Assembly (NCBI GenBank): GCA_001818235.1
Contig: MHJY01000036.1
Location: 1-33,302, forward strand
DNA length: 33,302 bases
From: Candidatus Jacksonbacteria bacterium RIFOXYB2_FULL_44_15
Lineage (GTDB): Bacteria; Patescibacteriota; Patescibacteriia; UBA9629
Direction: 5' to 3'
Positions within the stretch are counted from its first letter, which is position 1; every line of letters starts with the position of its first letter. Below, piece after piece: positions 30,479-33,302 of this stretch. The notes under the pieces are model-generated. The model ran no database searches, was not told where the DNA came from, and saw only the letters and a program-made list of their open reading frames with translations. Position numbers and translations under genes: made by a program.

Positions 30479-30763
30479 TTAATGAAACAATCGTTTTAAT
30501 TTTTCGTAGAAATTTTCCCGCGTCTTAGCAAAATGAAAAACAATTTCCTTTTTTTGAGGATTAACAGTATAAGCTACCCTATATGCAACATTACCAACCT
30601 TAAAATGGAAAGAGTATAAAAAATGTAACGATCCGGAAAGTTTTTCGCCAGCATAAGGATTTGTCTCTAATATTCTGGTAACTCTAATTAACTCCTCGCG
30701 CACATAAGCTGGTAACCTCTTAAGCGAACGTTTGGCAGTGGGTGTAATAACTCGTTGGTACAT
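30479..30763 (-). CDS. ParE/RelE-superfamily toxin
   Basis: The 94-aa protein has the compact RelE/ParE fold: ITPTAKRSLKRLPAYVREEL, ILETNPYAGEKLSG, YSFHFKVGNVAYRVAYTVN, and EIVFHFAKTRENFYEKL. RelE types cut mRNA on the ribosome; ParE types poison gyrase; the sequence alone does not decide. It follows its antitoxin-like partner by 2 nt. Confidence 0.82.
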   Translation of the reverse strand: MYQRVITPTAKRSLKRLPAYVREELIRVTRILETNPYAGEKLSGSLHFLYSFHFKVGNVAYRVAYTVNPQKKEIVFHFAKTRENFYEKLKRLFH

Positions 30764-30765
30764 AA

Positions 30766-31002
30766 TTACCTAATAACTTCCAACGGCTCCACTTGACCAG
30801 CAGCCGCTTCGGCTAAGCTCGCCTCTAAATCTACCATCAACTCTTGATCTAATAAGAGAGAAAGAGACTCGGTATCTTGCGGTGAAAGTAAACCCTTAAG
30901 AGTTTTAAGAGTCATTACTGCTTGTTGCGCTTCTTCTAAAATGCGAAAGCGTACATCAGCTGGAGGAAATTCGGTTGATTTTAAAAAAGTTTCTTTGGCC
31001 AT
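30766..31002 (-). CDS. Antitoxin-like partner of the ParE/RelE-type toxin
   Basis: The 78-aa acidic helical protein begins MAKETFLKSTEFPPADVRF. Its short length, acidity and immediate upstream position mark it as the antitoxin, although no known antitoxin family is obvious. It has its own perfect-hexamer promoter. DNA binding by the N-terminal part and toxin neutralisation by the C-terminal part are expected by analogy. Confidence 0.65.
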   Translation of the reverse strand: MAKETFLKSTEFPPADVRFRILEEAQQAVMTLKTLKGLLSPQDTESLSLLLDQELMVDLEASLAEAAAGQVEPLEVIR

Positions 31003-31027
31003 AGTTGAATTTACAATTTACAGGCGC

Positions 31028-31057
31028 ATTATAAGATAGAAAAGCTACGTTTGTCAA
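31028..31057 (-). promoter_or_regulatory. Promoter of the ParE-type toxin-antitoxin operon
   Basis: On the minus strand TTGACA (31057-31052), 18-bp spacer, TATAAT (31033-31028). The predicted start near 31021 is about 19 nt before ATG 31002. Confidence 0.7.
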
Positions 31058-31076
31058 TAAATTGAAGCCGCACGAA

Positions 31077-31236
31077 CACTTTTTTGCCTAGATCTCTCGC
31101 TGATTTCATAGAAATTAGTGAGGGACTTGGGCAAAGTGAGATAAAAATCAAATCGCTCCGCGCGGGATTAAAACCGCACTGATATATTTTATATCAGCCC
31201 AAGAGGAGCAAATTCAAAACAAGCTCAAAAAGAGCT
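31077..31236 (+). promoter_or_regulatory. Structured 5' leader of the csm operon
   Basis: A long hairpin stem CACTTT..GCC/GGGCAAAGTG (31077-31088/31129-31138) encloses CTCGCTGATTT/AAATTAGTGAG (31096-31106/31112-31122). A three-way junction follows: GCTCC/GGAGC (31155-31159/31205-31209), GCGG/CCGC (31162-31165/31174-31177), and CTGATATA/TATATCAG (31179-31186/31190-31197). AGCTC-aaaaa-GAGCT (31222-31236) sits just before the csm2 Shine-Dalgarno. No clear plus-strand promoter is seen. Confidence 0.6.
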
Positions 31237-31255
31237 AAAAATGGAGGTCCGAAAA

Positions 31256-31789
31256 ATGGGTTACAATGGAAATCGTGGTGGCTATCGTGATGATAGGAGA
31301 GACGATCGACGGGATGATCGACAACAAGCGCCAGCCGGTCCGTTTGAAAAAGAGATTTTTGCGAATAGCGGAAAAAACCTGACAGAGACTGGTAAGACGA
31401 GAGTGCAAAGTGCGATAGTTAATGGTGACCCGTTTACGGCTAACGAGCTGGCAGAAGGCTTGATCGACGTTTTGTCGTCAAAGCGCTTTTCAAAAAGCCA
31501 GTTTGGGTTAGTCCGTAATGGAATTACAAAAGTAGAACGCTCGTTCACAAAAAAGGATGCCACAGATGCAGAACATGCCGTCGCGGTATTGGATTTTAAA
31601 ACAGGGTTGATTCCTATAGGAATACGACATGCTAATGCAGGTGGTGGATTTCTGGTTACTTTAATAACAGCCGCAATTGAGGCTTCAATCATAACGGTCG
31701 AGAATTGCAAAAAAATTGATCAAAAGCTTTTTGCTAATTTCCAAACCCTTATGAGGTATCTCACAAACCACGCTGTAAAATTACAGTAA
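31256..31789 (+). CDS. csm2: Type III-A CRISPR small subunit Csm2, with RG/DDRR-rich tail
   Basis: The 177-aa protein is a helical Csm2-like small subunit of the Csm effector complex, lining the crRNA-target duplex. The core (about 30-177) contains TGKTRVQSAIVNG, LIDVLSSKRFSKSQFGLVRNGI and FQTLMRYLTNHAV. ATG 31256 is chosen because GGAGGT ends 6 nt before it; the track start at 31241 would overlap the Shine-Dalgarno. The first 26 residues are a disordered, basic/acidic repeat (RGGYRDDRRDDRRDDRQ) unusual for Csm2 and perhaps RNA-binding. It is first in the visible operon. Confidence 0.75.
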   Translation: MGYNGNRGGYRDDRRDDRRDDRQQAPAGPFEKEIFANSGKNLTETGKTRVQSAIVNGDPFTANELAEGLIDVLSSKRFSKSQFGLVRNGITKVERSFTKKDATDAEHAVAVLDFKTGLIPIGIRHANAGGGFLVTLITAAIEASIITVENCKKIDQKLFANFQTLMRYLTNHAVKLQ

Positions 31790-31852
31790 GCTGAGTAAAC
31801 TGCACGTCATGTATTGTTTTAAAAAAACAAAAAAAGAAAAAGGAGAACGAAA

Positions 31853-32659
31853 ATGTTTGGAACAGTAGAAATCACTGGAAATTTAGTGGCGAAAACAGGT
31901 ATATTGATCGGTGGAAATGGTCAACGATTAGGAAGAGGACCAGTAGATAAAGAAATAATCCGAGATCCTAACACGGGCATGCCCTATTTACCAGGTTCCT
32001 CTCTTCGAGGAAAAATCCGCTTCCTAGTGGAAAAAACGCTTGGCGCCCCGGCTAACAAGAGGGTTGCCAATAGCATGATTCATACGTGCACGCAATCGCC
32101 GGCTTGTTCAGTTTGCCTACTCTTTGGTGTAGATGCCAACAATTCAAGTGGCGCAGGGAAATCGCGTATTGATGTGATGGATTCTTTTCTCAATCCAGAC
32201 TCGGAAAACATCATTCTAAGTAAAGATACGGATGGGATTGGTACTGAATACAAAACAGAGGCGGTCCTCGATAGAGTCACCAGCGCAGCGACTCCGCGAA
32301 CAAATGAAAGAGTTATAGCTGGAGCCATCTTTGATTTTGAGGCGAACTACCATCTCCAAGGTGTGGAGGATCGTACTCTGCTCAAAATATTCCTTGGTGG
32401 CATGTTAGCTATTGAAGATTACGGAATCGGCGCCGCCACCAGCCGTGGATATGGGCAAGTAACATTAGAAAATCTTGCCATTGTATTTCACTCCCGTGCT
32501 TACTATCTTGGTGAAGAGCAACCAATCGTCTTAATCGAAGCGCCAACTATTGGCGACATCGTTAAATCCTACGATGAGTGGATCAATCAGGTGCCGTGGA
32601 ACGATACTAATAATGAAACTGTATTCGAAGTCCATAACAATGCCGAGGAGGTAAAGTAA
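31853..32659 (+). CDS. csm3: Type III-A CRISPR RAMP subunit Csm3
   Basis: The 268-aa Cas7-like RAMP forms the backbone of the Csm complex and cuts target RNA every 6 nt. The catalytic Asp sits at residue 32 in GPVDKEIIRDP, matching known Csm3. It continues with YLPGSSLRGKIRFLVEK, a Cys/His cluster (HTCTQSPACSVCLLFG), TEAVLDRVTSAATPRTNERV, and the glycine-rich GAATSRGYGQVTLENL. A ~50-aa acidic C-terminal extension makes it longer than typical (~210-220). A strong AAGGAG lies 7 nt upstream. The gene follows csm2 by 63 nt. Confidence 0.93.
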   Translation: MFGTVEITGNLVAKTGILIGGNGQRLGRGPVDKEIIRDPNTGMPYLPGSSLRGKIRFLVEKTLGAPANKRVANSMIHTCTQSPACSVCLLFGVDANNSSGAGKSRIDVMDSFLNPDSENIILSKDTDGIGTEYKTEAVLDRVTSAATPRTNERVIAGAIFDFEANYHLQGVEDRTLLKIFLGGMLAIEDYGIGAATSRGYGQVTLENLAIVFHSRAYYLGEEQPIVLIEAPTIGDIVKSYDEWINQVPWNDTNNETVFEVHNNAEEVK

Positions 32660-32660
32660 A

Positions 32661-33302
32661 ATGATAACACAGATTATCAAACTCGAAGCCTGCGACTATC
32701 GCACCGGCAGACCGTCATCGTTTATTTTTCATTGGACGGAGGACGGCAAAGATACTTTTCTGACACGCCCGTGCGTTACCTCAGATACATGGTGGGGGAG
32801 TTTATGTTGCCGCTGGCAAGATTTAATTGGGCATATCGAGCTAAATGATATGCTGGAACAGGATTACCGGCACAGCAATGGAAATCCGCCATTCGTAGTT
32901 TCCTCGTTGTTTCCATACAAGGGAAACGTTCTCTTCTTCCCAATACCGCAAGGTTTTGAGGTTGAAGGGAGCATGATAGAATTTATTTCCCAGGGACTGC
33001 TAGAGGAGATACTTCGCGGAGAACGTACTTCTCTATTTCCGCCTATCGCAGCGCAACGTATGGTTCAACCCGGGACCATGCCGCCGATTATGATAGGTAC
33101 TGCTGCGTGTTCCATCTGGGAGGCACCCAACCTTGGGGATATAACCCAGCCACTATATAAAGTGGAAACACGGACGTGCATTACAAAGGGGCAAGGGAAC
33201 TCGACCGAACCCCGCAAGCAAACAGAGATCTGGTTTGGCCCGGACAGTGGTTTTTATTCTTTCGTTCAAATACGCGAAGAATATGTACAACCTTTGGAAG
33301 CC
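32661..33302 (+). CDS. csm4: Type III-A CRISPR RAMP subunit Csm4 (partial, runs off the window)
   Basis: This open frame has no stop in the window and so is absent from the track. It starts at ATG 32661 after GAGGAGGT, immediately after csm3. Its 214 residues show Cas5-like Csm4 features: SDTWWGSLCCRWQDL near residue 41 (equivalent to the usual SDTLFGAL), PPFVVSSLFPYKGNVLFFPIP near 77-97, and a helix FISQGLLEEILRG. Csm4 binds the crRNA 5' handle and contacts Cas10. Position and motifs support the call; no single catalytic residue is expected. Confidence 0.75.
   Translation, partial: MITQIIKLEACDYRTGRPSSFIFHWTEDGKDTFLTRPCVTSDTWWGSLCCRWQDLIGHIELNDMLEQDYRHSNGNPPFVVSSLFPYKGNVLFFPIPQGFEVEGSMIEFISQGLLEEILRGERTSLFPPIAAQRMVQPGTMPPIMIGTAACSIWEAPNLGDITQPLYKVETRTCITKGQGNSTEPRKQTEIWFGPDSGFYSFVQIREEYVQPLEA

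Noticed and set aside
31077-31240. CRISPR repeat or tracr-like RNA before csm2
   Set aside because: Only one copy of each stem exists, with no repeat-spacer pattern; a leader structure explains it better.

Overview
The window is about 33 kb of a small-genome-style bacterial chromosome. Genes are tightly packed with ATGA overlaps. Many sigma70-type promoters are near-consensus, and several sit so close to the start codon that the mRNA would be leaderless. Metagenome-type palindromic repeats and A-rich in-frame inserts occur in core genes. Gene content (YerC/TrpR-like regulator, lone GspF-like protein, bactofilin, LemA-HtpX, a giant helical methyltransferase protein, several toxin-antitoxin modules) suggests a Patescibacteria/CPR-like lineage. 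This is inference; the taxon is not provable from this window alone.

Layout. 1-1740: a type IV AbiE-like toxin-antitoxin pair (minus) ending at a structured terminator. 1739-5023: minus-strand translation cluster infB - inositol-phosphatase-family gene - rbfA. 5050-11175: a TrpR/YerC-like regulator and a histidine operon hisG-D-B-H-A-F-IE. The operon is preceded by what looks like a complete ribosome-mediated attenuator: a 20-codon leader peptide with tandem His codons and mutually exclusive antiterminator and terminator stems. hisC and hisN are absent. 11176-16653: nitroreductase, HAD phosphatase, OLD-like ATPase/TOPRIM, LemA, HtpX, GspF/PilC-like protein. 16673-16889: tRNA-Arg(CCT) and a 45-aa membrane peptide. 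17041-25400: bactofilin, a DAGK-like protein, valS, a DEDD exonuclease, a 3-Cys ferredoxin and a 1129-aa helical protein with a C-terminal methyltransferase.

25406-27540: a TrmB-like regulator, divergent from a roughly 1.1-kb gene-free stretch. That stretch starts at a perfect TTGACA-17-TATAAT promoter and is packed with long helices and repeated GGAGAGAG modules. I read it as a large structured non-coding RNA and regard it as the best candidate for something undescribed in this window.

27545-33302: an accessory or defence region. It holds HicBA with a third antitoxin-like gene, a triple MucR-type zinc-finger protein coupled to a sigma-factor-like protein, a ParE/RelE-type toxin-antitoxin pair, and the start of a type III-A CRISPR-Cas operon (csm2, csm3, partial csm4) with a structured 5' leader. 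No CRISPR array and no cas10 are visible; the operon runs off the window end.
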